64,000 nt of DNA from Photobacterium phosphoreum (GCF_002954725.1 NZ_MSCQ01000001.1:1301641-1365640); one strand, 5' to 3'; positions 17,243 to 27,087 are shown, numbered from the stretch's first letter. The notes: generated by a model not told the origin, from the letters alone. Program-made: numbers and translations.

Positions 17243-17797
17243 ATGCTAATAAGTATAATTACCTTTGTGGTACTGGTTGCATTGTTATATATGGCAATGC
17301 GTAACAGCCTCATTGGTAAAAAGAATCAAGTTGCGAATGCTGAAGCAAGTATCGATGTCATGCTAAAAAAACGGTTTGATTTATTACCTAATTTAATTGA
17401 AACCACTAAATCTTATATGAAGCATGAACATTCTGTACTAACTGAGCTCACGGCATTACGAGCACAATCACACTCTCTCGATACTGTAGATAAGCCACAA
17501 CAAGATAAACAATTATCAGCCGCAGTGTCTCATTTTAGGGTCGCCGTAGAAGCTTATCCTGAACTCAAAGCTAACGAAAATACCACACTGTTAATACGCT
17601 CAATTAATGAAACAGAAGAACAGCTATCAGCCTCTCGACGCAGTTTTAATGCAGCAGTAACACGTTATAACAACGCTATTGAAATGTTTCCATCAAGCCT
17701 TATTGCTCACCAAATGATGTTAACCACTTTACCTTTATTTGAAATTGCTAACACCGAACGCATCAATATCGATGCTGCTCGTTTATTTAAGCAATAG
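17243..17797 (+). CDS. LemA family protein
   Basis: 184 residues. One N-terminal membrane helix, then the LemA signature RNSLIGKKNQVANAEASIDVMLKKRFDLLPNLIETTKSYMKHE and the later ETEEQLSASRRSFNAAVTRYNNAIEMFPSS. LemA proteins are membrane-anchored four-helix bundles of uncertain function. AAAGGAAG lies upstream of the ATG. The gene forms an operon with the DUF3137 gene 9 bp downstream, a common pairing. Confidence 0.88.
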   Translation: MLISIITFVVLVALLYMAMRNSLIGKKNQVANAEASIDVMLKKRFDLLPNLIETTKSYMKHEHSVLTELTALRAQSHSLDTVDKPQQDKQLSAAVSHFRVAVEAYPELKANENTTLLIRSINETEEQLSASRRSFNAAVTRYNNAIEMFPSSLIAHQMMLTTLPLFEIANTERINIDAARLFKQ

Positions 17798-17806
17798 GAT
17801 ACATCT

Positions 17807-18766
17807 ATGGACAGTAAGCTGACTGTACTTTACGAAATGCACCTTAAACCTCAACTTGAAGCGCTTGATCATGATCGTAAAAAAGTCATCAAACAATACT
17901 GGCTATCATTACTGGTAGGTGTCGGGTTTGCGGTTATTATTATCCCTCTAAGTTTTATGTATGAGTTACAAGCCTTTGGTATTATCTTTGCCATTATTAT
18001 TGCGATTGTCATGCATCGCTTATACAGTAAACGTTGGGATCAATATAAAAAAGATTATAAACACAAAATAGTCACCAAGCTTATTAACTCAATTGATCAC
18101 AGTTTTTGTTATAAACCAACCCAATGTATCGATAAACAAGACTATAAAAATAGTGCCCTCTTTGGTCGCCACTATGATCGTTATCGTGGTGAGGATTTGA
18201 TTGAAGGTCAGATAGATAAAACCCATTTACGTTTTTCTGAGCTACATACTGAATATAAAACGCAAAGCCGTGATAACAGCGGTAAAAACCAAGATCAATG
18301 GCATACTATTTTTAAAGGGCTTTTTTTCATAGCCGATGCGAATAAGCATTTTTCAGGTCAAACAACCATCATGCCGAATAATCATAGTATTTTTTCAGCG
18401 ATGGGTCAGAAACTCTCCGACATATTCAGTAATAATCAACAGCAAGTGATCCTTGAGGACCCTGAGTTTTCACAGCTATTTAATGTTTATAGTAACGATC
18501 AAGTAGAAGCACGTTATCTACTTTCACCGGCAATGATACAGCGCCTAATTAATTTCAGTAATCGCTCTGAACATACCATCGCTTTCTCATTCGTTAATGA
18601 TCATCTCTATATTGCTATTTCAAGCTCAAAGAATTATTTTGAACCTAAACTGTTCCAACAAGCTGATTCTTTAACCTTTATTGCCTCTATTTATTATGAT
18701 CTTCAATTTGTGATTAATATCGTTGATGAGTTAGATCTCAATACTCGCATATGGACCAAGCCATAA
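17807..18766 (+). CDS. DUF3137 domain membrane protein
   Basis: 319 residues. Two adjacent membrane helices (about 44-78, VGVGFAVIIIPLSF and FGIIFAIIIAIVM) follow an N-terminal helical stretch; the cytoplasmic remainder has FGRHYDRYRGEDLIEGQI and TRFSELHTEYKT-like strands, HTIFKGLFFIADANKHFSG, typical of DUF3137. It often follows lemA. Function unknown; probably acts with LemA at the membrane. Confidence 0.8.
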   Translation: MDSKLTVLYEMHLKPQLEALDHDRKKVIKQYWLSLLVGVGFAVIIIPLSFMYELQAFGIIFAIIIAIVMHRLYSKRWDQYKKDYKHKIVTKLINSIDHSFCYKPTQCIDKQDYKNSALFGRHYDRYRGEDLIEGQIDKTHLRFSELHTEYKTQSRDNSGKNQDQWHTIFKGLFFIADANKHFSGQTTIMPNNHSIFSAMGQKLSDIFSNNQQQVILEDPEFSQLFNVYSNDQVEARYLLSPAMIQRLINFSNRSEHTIAFSFVNDHLYIAISSSKNYFEPKLFQQADSLTFIASIYYDLQFVINIVDELDLNTRIWTKP

Positions 18767-18788
18767 GGCTAGTGATAAATCGCAGCCA

Positions 18789-18822
18789 TAAAAAAACGGA
18801 AGCTCAAGAGCTCCCGTTTTAT
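18789..18822. terminator. Bidirectional terminator
   Basis: AACGGAAGCTC and GAGCTCCCGTT pair (one wobble on the minus strand) with T runs on either side, between convergent genes. Confidence 0.8.
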
Positions 18823-18828
18823 TGCATC

Positions 18829-19425
18829 TTATATCGTAACTAAGCGCCTAATTTGCCAAAAATGCCGCTTCCAAAAAATATGCTTTAAATTTGAAATAGA
18901 CACCCCTCGCGAACTGGCCGAGTTCATAAAGTCTCCATTAGAAAGATAGATCCCTACATGACGTTCATTACGACCCGTCTTAAAGAAGACTAAATCCCCT
19001 AACTTAGCTTGATCCTTACGAATCCGTCGTCCTAACTTTACTTGCCCTAACGTTGTTCGAGGCAAGTCTCGATGAAATACTTGTCGATACATTTTCATTA
19101 CAAATGCAGAGCAATCAATTCCTCGATGGCTTGACCCACCGAAGTGATAAGGCGTACCTTTCCATCCATAATATGCATGGAAAATTTTATGTCTCACCAA
19201 TCGTACATGGCGTCGCTCTTGCAATTTTGTTAAGTGATGACGCTTCTTATACACATGCAGTGTATGATGTATTAAATGTCCTTGGTGCTTATCTCTGTGT
19301 GAATAATGACGATGAATACGAGAATGATGCACTATCGTATGAGCGGTCGTTTTTGTTGTCGAAGCTGCGGCATACCATGATAAAAATGCCGATAAAATAA
19401 TAATAATTCTAAAAATATAAAGCAT
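18829..19425 (-). CDS. NlpC/P60 cell-wall endopeptidase with histidine-rich spacer
   Basis: 198 residues. Residues 1-22 are a signal peptide or anchor. Residues 29-83 contain 16 histidines among many Arg/Lys. The NlpC/P60 domain follows: YGWKGTPYHFGGSSHRGIDCSAFV with catalytic Cys105, and RNERHVGIYLSNGDFMNSASSRGVSIS with the catalytic His. Such enzymes cut peptide cross-links in peptidoglycan (MepS-like). The basic His-rich spacer is unusual and may bind wall polymers or metal. It is transcribed alone. Confidence 0.85.
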   Translation of the reverse strand: MLYIFRIIIILSAFLSWYAAASTTKTTAHTIVHHSRIHRHYSHRDKHQGHLIHHTLHVYKKRHHLTKLQERRHVRLVRHKIFHAYYGWKGTPYHFGGSSHRGIDCSAFVMKMYRQVFHRDLPRTTLGQVKLGRRIRKDQAKLGDLVFFKTGRNERHVGIYLSNGDFMNSASSRGVSISNLKHIFWKRHFWQIRRLVTI

Positions 19426-19675
19426 TAGTCGTAGTTTTTTAATTATAAGTAAAAATCATAGCTAAGTTACAATGTAACATTATTATTAATGAGTATATTA
19501 CTCTATTTCTGCAATATATAAATTCAATAACAACACATTACTTCACACTAAATAACACAATGTTTTTTAATAGTTCACATTGTGATATTTTTTATCGTCC
19601 ATAATATAAATGACACATTAATCTACTAGCCTACCCTTAATCAAACATTCCCATAAAGGATAAGGCTTAACTATA

Positions 19676-20407
19676 ATGAATAAATCGTTTCCTATCGTTT
19701 CTCTTGTGCTTGCACTATCTAGTTTCTCAACGCTTGCCGCAGATACCCATTGTAATGTAAAGCAATACGAAATGGGGTTACGTTACCAACAACAATCAGC
19801 TGAGATTATGGCACTGCAATTACAGACCTATAAGTTTGCTCAACAACAGCTTAATGAGAACTTAACCCAAAGAGAAACAAATAGAAAAAGTGCCATTATT
19901 ATAGATCTAGACGAAACAGTATTAGATAACACGCCACTATTGGTAAAAGATCTCAAGAAATGCCACGACTATACAGAATGGGATACATGGGGGGATTGGG
20001 AAAAAAATGGCGAACCCAGTTTAATTCCTGGTGCTAAAGATTTCCTTAATTTTGTCAATAACCAGCATATTACGATTTTTTATGTCTCTGATCGTAGCCA
20101 AGAAAACAAACAAGCAACTATCAACACCCTTAATCGCTTAGGCCTACCACAAGTTAACAGTGATCATGTCTTACTTGCTAACAAATCAAAACAACTGCGC
20201 CGAGAAGATATTAGCCACCAATTTCAAGTCATCATGTTATTAGGCGATAGTTTGGCTGACTTTGCTGCGGAATTTAAAACTAAAAAGCCAACGTCTGAAC
20301 AACGTAAGCTTGTCGAACAACAACGACAAAAATTTGGTACTCAATGGATTATCATGCCTAATAGCAGTTATGGTTCATGGTCACACAGCCAACTAAAAAG
20401 CGAATAG
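19676..20407 (+). CDS. Secreted HAD acid phosphatase, e(P4)-like subfamily IIIB
   Basis: 243 residues. The signal peptide ends FSTLAA, with no lipobox cysteine, unlike the lipoprotein e(P4). HAD motif I is IIDLDETVLDNTP (Asp77, Asp79), motif II FYVSDRSQ, motif III/IV region LLGDSLADF. Trp-rich YTEWDTWGDWEKNGEPSLIPGA is typical of the family. These periplasmic enzymes dephosphorylate nucleotides such as NMN and AMP. Substrate here not provable from sequence. Confidence 0.8.
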   Translation: MNKSFPIVSLVLALSSFSTLAADTHCNVKQYEMGLRYQQQSAEIMALQLQTYKFAQQQLNENLTQRETNRKSAIIIDLDETVLDNTPLLVKDLKKCHDYTEWDTWGDWEKNGEPSLIPGAKDFLNFVNNQHITIFYVSDRSQENKQATINTLNRLGLPQVNSDHVLLANKSKQLRREDISHQFQVIMLLGDSLADFAAEFKTKKPTSEQRKLVEQQRQKFGTQWIIMPNSSYGSWSHSQLKSE

Positions 20408-20555
20408 CATTTAGCCTACGCAATAGTGATCCATAAAGAGCACTATTGCGTCTCAATGTTCAATCATAATTCCCCCCATAAAATTAAGCGAGTGACTTGC
20501 TAAACCACTGGTTAAATGTACACTAGTCATAGTTTATTTGTAGCAGATTTACGGT

Positions 20556-22301
20556 ATGTATACTTTACGCCCTTACCAACAAGACAGTGTTAACGCCACT
20601 CTTCATTACTTTCGTAAGCACAACTCTCCCGCAGTCCTTGCTCTACCAACAGGCGCAGGTAAAAGCCTTGTTGTGGCTGAACTAGCCCGTATTGCTCGAG
20701 GCCGTGTTCTGGTGCTCACTCACGTAAAAGAACTCGTAGAACAAAACCATGCTAAATACGAAAGCTATGGCCTTAAAGCGGCTATTTTTTCCGCAGGTTT
20801 AGGCCGTAAAGAAACGGATCAACAAGTAGTATTTGCCTCTGTACAATCAATGGCAAATAGCCTCGATAAATTTAAAGAACAATTTTCTTTATTAGTTATC
20901 GATGAATGCCACCGTGTGCCTGATGATGAAAACAGTGCCTACCGTAAAGTCATCAAACACGTACAAACGATAAACCCCAATATCAAAGTGCTTGGACTAA
21001 CCGCAACTCCTTATCGATTAGGCATGGGGTGGATTTACAAATATCACACTCGCGGTCAAGTCAAAACCGAGACCGAGCGTTTCTTTCGTGATTGTATTTT
21101 TGAATTACCGATCCGCTATTTACTTGATGAAGGCTTTTTAACTGAACCAAAAGTCATGGATATGGCAGTGTTAGGTTATGACTTTTCATCACTAACACCA
21201 TCAAATACGGGTCATTATAAAGAAGCTGATCTTGATAATGTAATCGAACAATCAGGCCGTGCCACTCCGATGATCATCGAACAAGTGATCGACTATGCCA
21301 AAGATCGCCGTGGCATCATGATTTTTGCTTCAACCGTGAACCATGCACAAGAAATCATGGGCTATCTTGCTCATGAAAATGCTGCGCTTGTCATTGGCGA
21401 TACGCCTCTTGATGAACGTGATCGGATCATTAATGATTTTAAAGCACAAAAAATCAAATATCTGGTTAACGTATCAGTATTAACCACGGGGTTTGATGCG
21501 CCTCATGTTGATCTGATTGCAATATTACGCCCCACAGAATCAATTAGCCTTTATCAACAAATTGTCGGGCGAGGTTTACGTTTATTTGAAGGCAAAAAAG
21601 ACTGCCTTATTCTTGAATATGCGGGTAACTGTTACGACCTATACCAACCAGAAGTGGGTGATCCTAAACCCAATAGCGACAGTGAAGTAATAATGGTTCC
21701 CTGCCCTGCATGTGGTTTCAATAACAGCTTTTGGGGCAAGCTAGATCCTGCGGGTTTTTTAATTGAACATTATGGTCGCCGTTGCCAAGGTTATTTTGAA
21801 GATGATGACACAGGTGAACGTGAAGAATGTGGTTATCGTTTCCGCGCTAAATATTGCGAAGAATGCGGTGCAGATAACGACATTGCAGCCCGTCGCTGTC
21901 ATCAATGTGATGCGGTAATGGTTGATCCCGATAAAAAGCTGCGTGAAGCATTAAAACTTAAAGATGCGATGATCATGAAATGCCATGATATGCGCTTAGA
22001 ACCGGGTAAGAATAAATTTGGCAAGCCACAGCTTAAAGTGATTTATATTGGCGAAGAAGATAATGAAATTAACGAAGTTTGGCAGCTATCAACCAAGACC
22101 CAAAAGAGTGACTTTCTCACCAAATTTATTAATCCGCACTTAGTCGATAGGCACCGTCCTTTTACCGATACCGCCCCGACAAAAGTGGCGAATAACGAAC
22201 ATCGGTTAAGACCACCAGAGATCGTCATTGCCCGTAAAAATGGCCGCTTCTGGGCGATACGCGATAAGTTGTTTGATTTGGATCAGTATCAGAAAGGCTA
22301 A
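20556..22301 (+). CDS. radD: DNA repair ATP-dependent helicase-like protein RadD (YejH)
   Basis: 581 residues, close to E. coli RadD (586). Superfamily 2 motifs: Walker A PTGAGKS (31-37), DECH (117-120), GLTATP, and the helicase C motifs STVNHAQEI and QIVGRGLRL. The C-terminal part has two zinc-ribbon-like cysteine pairs (CPACGF; CEECG...CHQC). RadD aids DNA crossover repair after double-strand breaks. In E. coli radD is followed by rplY; here lepB, a transposase, gsp and a haem receptor are inserted between. Confidence 0.9.
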   Translation: MYTLRPYQQDSVNATLHYFRKHNSPAVLALPTGAGKSLVVAELARIARGRVLVLTHVKELVEQNHAKYESYGLKAAIFSAGLGRKETDQQVVFASVQSMANSLDKFKEQFSLLVIDECHRVPDDENSAYRKVIKHVQTINPNIKVLGLTATPYRLGMGWIYKYHTRGQVKTETERFFRDCIFELPIRYLLDEGFLTEPKVMDMAVLGYDFSSLTPSNTGHYKEADLDNVIEQSGRATPMIIEQVIDYAKDRRGIMIFASTVNHAQEIMGYLAHENAALVIGDTPLDERDRIINDFKAQKIKYLVNVSVLTTGFDAPHVDLIAILRPTESISLYQQIVGRGLRLFEGKKDCLILEYAGNCYDLYQPEVGDPKPNSDSEVIMVPCPACGFNNSFWGKLDPAGFLIEHYGRRCQGYFEDDDTGEREECGYRFRAKYCEECGADNDIAARRCHQCDAVMVDPDKKLREALKLKDAMIMKCHDMRLEPGKNKFGKPQLKVIYIGEEDNEINEVWQLSTKTQKSDFLTKFINPHLVDRHRPFTDTAPTKVANNEHRLRPPEIVIARKNGRFWAIRDKLFDLDQYQKG

Positions 22302-22337
22302 AGCAATAGCGGCTTGCTGTACAGGAACAATCATTTG

Positions 22338-22349
22338 GGACAGCCATAT
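22338..22349 (+). repeat. REP-like repeat copy 1
   Basis: GGACAGCCATAT, exact inverse of the copy at 24740-24751 beyond the RAYT transposase. It sits between radD and its terminator. Confidence 0.6.
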
Positions 22350-22373
22350 ATTTTTATTAAATAGAATAGAGTC

Positions 22374-22410
22374 AAAAAAAACCGACATGTTATTAGCATG
22401 TCGGTTTTTC
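22374..22410. terminator. Bidirectional terminator between radD and lepB
   Basis: AAAAACCGACATG and CATGTCGGTTTTT pair perfectly around TTATTAG, T/A runs both sides. Confidence 0.9.
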
Positions 22411-22438
22411 TCGTTTCATCTTATTGTTTGTAATCGTT

Positions 22439-23320
22439 CTAGTGAATGCTACCAATACGGTTAAAACGAACCCCATTAGGTAACCAATGCGGCCACATTG
22501 AATCTGCATTATGATTAAAGGTAAAACTGATCCAAATAAAGGTCGCTTTACCAACTAAGTTCTGCTCTGGCATAAAGCCCCAGTAACGGCTGTCTAAACT
22601 GTTATCTCGGTTATCACCCATCGCAAAGTAATGACCTTTTGGTACAACCCACTCGCCCATTGGTGAACCAGGCTGTTGGTAATAACGATAAATTTGTTCT
22701 GGTAATGCAGGATCACGCAAAATGTGGTGATTAACTTTACCTAGTTGCTCTTTATATTCGTTTAACTGTGTGCCTAGCTCAGTAAAGTTAGTTAAGCCAA
22801 CATATTGTTTTGGTACTTCTTGCGCGACAGGACATACTTTCTGACCATTACAAGCCGGTTTAATATAAAGGGTTTTGTTTTGGTAAATAATGGTGTCACC
22901 TGGTAAACCAACTACACGTTTGATTAAATCGATCTTCGGGTTTGATGGATCAATAAATACTGTGATGTCACCACGTTGTGGCTTACCCGTTGGAATTAAT
23001 GTTTTGTGGAAAATAGGATCGCGTAGTCCGTAAGCAAACTTCTCTACACCAATAAAATCACCAGGTAACAAAGTTGGCTGCATTGAACCACTTGGAATTT
23101 GAAAAGGTTCGATAATAAATGACCGAATAATCAAAATAGCAAACAACACAGGAAACAATGAGCGAGCTTGAGCAACCCAACCAGATGTACTCTCCTTTGT
23201 CAGCCCTTCTCGTTTAGGTTGCCATATGAACTTATCTAACGCGAAAACAATACCTGTTATTAAGGTCGCGGTAGTAAGAATAAGTGAGAACAATTCTGCT
23301 GCGTTGAATATTGAAAGCAT
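22439..23320 (-). CDS. lepB: Signal peptidase I
   Basis: 293 residues from the ATG at 23320 (GGGA six bases upstream; a TTG two codons earlier is less likely). Two N-terminal membrane helices, then box B IPSGSMQPTLLPGD with nucleophile Ser79 and box D DLIKRVVGLPGD with general base Lys134; box E GDNRDNSLDSRYWG. It cleaves Sec and Tat signal peptides at the outer face of the inner membrane. It is not in the usual lepA-lepB-rnc-era cluster; neighbours are radD and a RAYT transposase. It could be the only copy relocated or a second copy. Confidence 0.92.
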   Translation of the reverse strand: MLSIFNAAELFSLILTTATLITGIVFALDKFIWQPKREGLTKESTSGWVAQARSLFPVLFAILIIRSFIIEPFQIPSGSMQPTLLPGDFIGVEKFAYGLRDPIFHKTLIPTGKPQRGDITVFIDPSNPKIDLIKRVVGLPGDTIIYQNKTLYIKPACNGQKVCPVAQEVPKQYVGLTNFTELGTQLNEYKEQLGKVNHHILRDPALPEQIYRYYQQPGSPMGEWVVPKGHYFAMGDNRDNSLDSRYWGFMPEQNLVGKATFIWISFTFNHNADSMWPHWLPNGVRFNRIGSIH

Positions 23321-23672
23321 GTTCAATCCCGAAAACTGTGTAAATAGAATAATCTATGAATAATAATACGCCTTATTAAACATGATTAATGTACTAAATA
23401 AAACGGCTAGATTCCGTAAACTATGATCTCACTTTGTTAACAATTTGGACAGCCTAATAATTTTAATAATTTGGACAGCCAAATCTTTTGATTCTTAACT
23501 AGAGTCCCCAAAAACAAACCATTCCACCAGCAACAAACTCTTTTGCTATAAAATTTACAGCTGATTATTTAAATCCTTCGTTAAATCTGCTCTATTTCCA
23601 TATCTCAGGATCCACAACACCTACAATCCTGACGGTTATTGCAGTATTTTTATCTGATTATAAGAAGCGTAT
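23321..23672. other. Intergenic region with REP-like repeats
   Basis: About 350 bp between the lepB start and the transposase stop. It holds the lepB promoter and the two repeats at 23442-23484. The rest shows no gene. Confidence 0.5.
23442..23484 (+). repeat. Two REP-like repeats in direct orientation
   Basis: AATTTGGACAGCC occurs at 23442-23454 and 23468-23480, period 26. The second copy forms a hairpin ATTTGG-ACAG-CCAAAT (23469-23484). Related copies lie at 22338 and, inverted, at 24740. Confidence 0.7.
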
Positions 23673-24680
23673 TTAATTAGGATGTAACTGGTGACTCGCA
23701 GATTTCCCTTTGCACCAATGCCCACCTGCATGTTGTTTGAAAGCACACATTCGGGACCATTTACCGCTTACATTGGCGTAATGTTCCATAAATTGTTCAC
23801 TATGTTCAAGCCAAGCGTCAGGAGTTATTCCCAATTGTTGCAAAATTTTAGGCTGATTGGATGCAATAAACCCTTTTTTATCATTACGAATACAGCGACC
23901 TGTCCAGTCAATCAGTTCAAGGTAATCGGCAAAAGCAAAGTTTATCCCTGCGGTTTTAGCTTGATGTTCTGCGCCAACAAAGGGTAATAATTGGAAATGA
24001 CTTTTGTTTGATGAGGATGGTTTAAAGGGAGTTTTCGTTTGATTATATTCACGAATACGCTGCTGAATTGAGGTAAAATCTGATTGATCTAGTGATGGTG
24101 TAACTCCCGCCCTGATCGGATTTAAATCAACGTACATCATGCATGATAATAACGCTTGTTCATCCAGCAAAGCTTGAGATTTAAACCGCCCTTCCCAAAA
24201 AGCCCCTTTACATTGGTCTTCTTTATTGGCTTTTCGTGCTATTTCTTCATTGAGACAACGCATAAACCAGCTAATACTGCCTAATCGTTGCTGCCATTCA
24301 GCCACTAAATTTGATAATGCTTGTTGTTTATCTGCGTCTATTTGCCCCTCTTTTAAAAAATCGACCGCGATAGGATGACCATTAAATAACTGTAGCCAGC
24401 GTGATATCACCGCTTCAGGGGTTAGCTTCTTTTGCTGCTCAGTATCTATTTTAAGCACCAAATGATAATGGTTACTCATCACAGCATAAGCACAAACATC
24501 AATACAAAACACAGCTGCTAATTGTTTGATTTTATTTACTATCCAACCACGACGGTGTTGATAGTTTTTACCGTTATACGGGTCGTCCCCACACAAATAG
24601 GCCCGACGTACACAGCGATTAATTACATGATAAAAAGGGGTTATTTGAGGCTCTATCAATTTTCGTCTTGAGATTGTCAT
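23673..24680 (-). CDS. REP-associated tyrosine transposase (RAYT, Y1/HUH family)
   Basis: 335 residues. N-terminal PQITPFYHVINRCVRRAYLCG, the HUH motif in MSNHYHLVLKID and CMMYVDLNPIRAGV are hallmarks of the IS200-like Y1 transposase family as domesticated RAYTs. RAYTs nick single-stranded REP hairpins and are thought to spread or maintain them. The gene is intact and single-copy within the window, with short GGACAGCC repeats on both sides. A C-terminal Cys/His/Trp-rich tail (RMCAFKQHAGGHWCKG) is also present. Confidence 0.85.
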   Translation of the reverse strand: MTISRRKLIEPQITPFYHVINRCVRRAYLCGDDPYNGKNYQHRRGWIVNKIKQLAAVFCIDVCAYAVMSNHYHLVLKIDTEQQKKLTPEAVISRWLQLFNGHPIAVDFLKEGQIDADKQQALSNLVAEWQQRLGSISWFMRCLNEEIARKANKEDQCKGAFWEGRFKSQALLDEQALLSCMMYVDLNPIRAGVTPSLDQSDFTSIQQRIREYNQTKTPFKPSSSNKSHFQLLPFVGAEHQAKTAGINFAFADYLELIDWTGRCIRNDKKGFIASNQPKILQQLGITPDAWLEHSEQFMEHYANVSGKWSRMCAFKQHAGGHWCKGKSASHQLHPN

Positions 24681-25155
24681 TTACTTTACCATAAGCAACT
24701 TGAAGCTTAAGTGTAGTAGCTCATGGTTGATGTGCAAGGATATGGCTGTCCTTTGTTTTTTAGCAAAGAACTCAAGATCAGTACAAAGATAAGTGAAATT
24801 CTAAACATATAAACCTCTAGCATTAATCTGAATAATTACAGTGTAGACGCTTATGTTTATGTTTTATGTCTGTTTGGAATTCATCAATGGTAATGAATAA
24901 GCCTTCTGAATTAATCAGAATAAAAAATAAAACGTAAACTTCAACTGATATAAAACATTTCATAAAACAGCCCAATTAATTGAAATATAAGCTCTAATTA
25001 ACAATTATCATTGAAACGTCATAGTTAAAGTTTTAGGTTATGACAAAGCCTTTATTTTCAACATTCCCCTGATGCGTATGCATTTCAATAACGCTCAATT
25101 CTCTGAGCCACATCATCGGTCGTAAAAAGGTTAAACCATCAACTAGGCCAAGATC
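24681..25155. other. Long intergenic region before the glutathionylspermidine gene
   Basis: 475 bp, AT-rich. It contains the inverted REP-like copy at 24740-24751 and must hold the promoter of the gene at 25156. No ORF with a ribosome site is visible. Confidence 0.5.
24740..24751 (-). repeat. REP-like repeat copy 4, inverted
   Basis: ATATGGCTGTCC, the reverse complement of 22338-22349. It lies 60 bp upstream of the RAYT start. Confidence 0.6.
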
Positions 25156-27039
25156 ATGAATACAGACACTACCTCAAATAATGCTCCTTTTGGTGCTTTA
25201 CTCGGCTATGCCCCTGGTGGCATCGCTATCTACTCTTCAGATTACAGCACTATTGATGAGGATAAATATGCCGATGCCTGTGCGATGCGCAGTTATGTTC
25301 ATGGTGAATATATGGGCTATAAATGGCAGTGTGTTGAGTTTGCACGTCGTTTTTTATATATCAACTATGGGCTGGTATTTACCGATGTTGGAATGGCATA
25401 TGAAATTTTCTCGTTACGTTTTTTACGCCAAGTAGTTAACGATAAAATTTTACCTCTCTATGCCTTTGAAAATGGTTCACGCCAAAAACCTATTGTCGGA
25501 TCATTATTAATTTGGCAAAAAGGTGGTGAATTCCAAGACACCGGCCACGTTGCCATTATTACGCATATTGAAAATGATAAAGTAATGATTGCCGAACAAA
25601 ATGTTACTTTTGCTCCACTACCATTAGGTCAGCAATGGACACGAGAGCTAACATTACATGTTGAAGATGGCTATTACACCATTGAAGATACGTTTGATGA
25701 TTCTGAGATTCTAGGTTGGATGGCTTATAATGCCGATACAACGTATAGCCTACCGCAACCCTCTCCCTCACCTGAATTACTAAACATTCAATGCGCCCAA
25801 CGTTTAAATAGTGGTCAATTTGAAACTAGCTGGTTAGATAGCACCGATCAACTTGAGCAAACTTATTTACAAACTAATGCGAATAAACTGCTGAATGATG
25901 ATATTTATCGTTATTTTACTATTTCAGAAAGTGCTGAGCATGAACTCGCTAAAGCCACCAATGAATTGCACTTAATGTACTTACATGCCACTGATAAAGT
26001 ACTCCAAGATGATAATTTATTAGCGCTGTTTGATATTCCTAAAATTCTTTGGCCTCGCCTACGTCTATCATGGCAAAAACACCGTCACAGTATGTTAACG
26101 GGTCGTCTTGATTTCTGTATGAGTGACAAGGGATTAAAAGTTTACGAATATAATGCAGACTCCGCATCTTGCCATACCGAAGCATGTTTAATCATTCAAA
26201 AATGGGCTGAACAAGGTGGCGATATTGCTGAAAATAGCCCAGCAGAAGACTTACTCAATGAACTGGCTAGTGTATGGAAATATAGCCAAGAATATTCATT
26301 TGTTCACATTATGCAAGATGATGATGCAGAAGAAGACTATCATGCGCTATTCATGCAAAAAGTACTGTCTTTAGCGGGGATTGAAAGCAAAATCCTTAAA
26401 GGTTTAGACTGCATTCACTGGAACCCTGCGGGTCAATTAATTGATGATAATGAACGTCTAATTGAATGCGTGTGGAAAACATGGGCATGGGAAACCGCAA
26501 TAGACCAAGTGCGTGAAGTCAGTTGTACTGAATATGCGGCAGTGCCTATTCATACTGGTTATCCTGATACCAAAGTACGCTTGGTTGATGTGTTATTACG
26601 CCCTGAAATCAAAGTGTTTGAGCCGCTATGGACAGTGATCCCAAGCAATAAAGCAATATTACCCGTACTGTGGTCTTTGTTCCCTAATCATCATTATTTA
26701 TTGGATACCGATTTTACCGTCACCGATGAATTAAAACGTACTGGCTATGCGATCAAACCTATTGCTGGTCGATGTGGCAGTAATATTGATCTCGTTAGCC
26801 ACAATGAATCAGTATTAGATAAAACTGATGGTAAATTTAACGATCAGAAAAATATTTATCAGCAATTATGGTGCTTACCTAACGTTGCTAATAAATATAT
26901 TCAGGTTTGTACGTTTACTGTTGATGGTAATTACGGTGGTGTTTGTCTGCGTTCTGATGACTCACTGGTGATTAAAAAAGACAGTGATATAGAACCATTG
27001 ATTGTACTGGAAGATAATGCGTTTCTAAAAAATCTATAG
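25156..27039 (+). CDS. gss: Bifunctional glutathionylspermidine synthetase/amidase
   Basis: 627 residues (E. coli Gsp 619). Residues 1-200 form the CHAP amidase domain: YKWQCVEFARRFL with catalytic Cys59 at the same number as E. coli, and DTGHVAIITHI with the His. Residues 210-627 form the ATP-grasp-like synthetase: RLDFCMSDKGLKVYEYNADSASCHTEA, ECVWKTWAWETA, and KPIAGRCGSNI near the C-terminus. It joins glutathione to spermidine and also hydrolyses the product, buffering thiol and polyamine pools. Single gene with a terminator. Confidence 0.93.
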   Translation: MNTDTTSNNAPFGALLGYAPGGIAIYSSDYSTIDEDKYADACAMRSYVHGEYMGYKWQCVEFARRFLYINYGLVFTDVGMAYEIFSLRFLRQVVNDKILPLYAFENGSRQKPIVGSLLIWQKGGEFQDTGHVAIITHIENDKVMIAEQNVTFAPLPLGQQWTRELTLHVEDGYYTIEDTFDDSEILGWMAYNADTTYSLPQPSPSPELLNIQCAQRLNSGQFETSWLDSTDQLEQTYLQTNANKLLNDDIYRYFTISESAEHELAKATNELHLMYLHATDKVLQDDNLLALFDIPKILWPRLRLSWQKHRHSMLTGRLDFCMSDKGLKVYEYNADSASCHTEACLIIQKWAEQGGDIAENSPAEDLLNELASVWKYSQEYSFVHIMQDDDAEEDYHALFMQKVLSLAGIESKILKGLDCIHWNPAGQLIDDNERLIECVWKTWAWETAIDQVREVSCTEYAAVPIHTGYPDTKVRLVDVLLRPEIKVFEPLWTVIPSNKAILPVLWSLFPNHHYLLDTDFTVTDELKRTGYAIKPIAGRCGSNIDLVSHNESVLDKTDGKFNDQKNIYQQLWCLPNVANKYIQVCTFTVDGNYGGVCLRSDDSLVIKKDSDIEPLIVLEDNAFLKNL

Positions 27040-27087
27040 TGCTTTTATAACCACATTTGTATAACTACACTTAGATATACCCACAAT

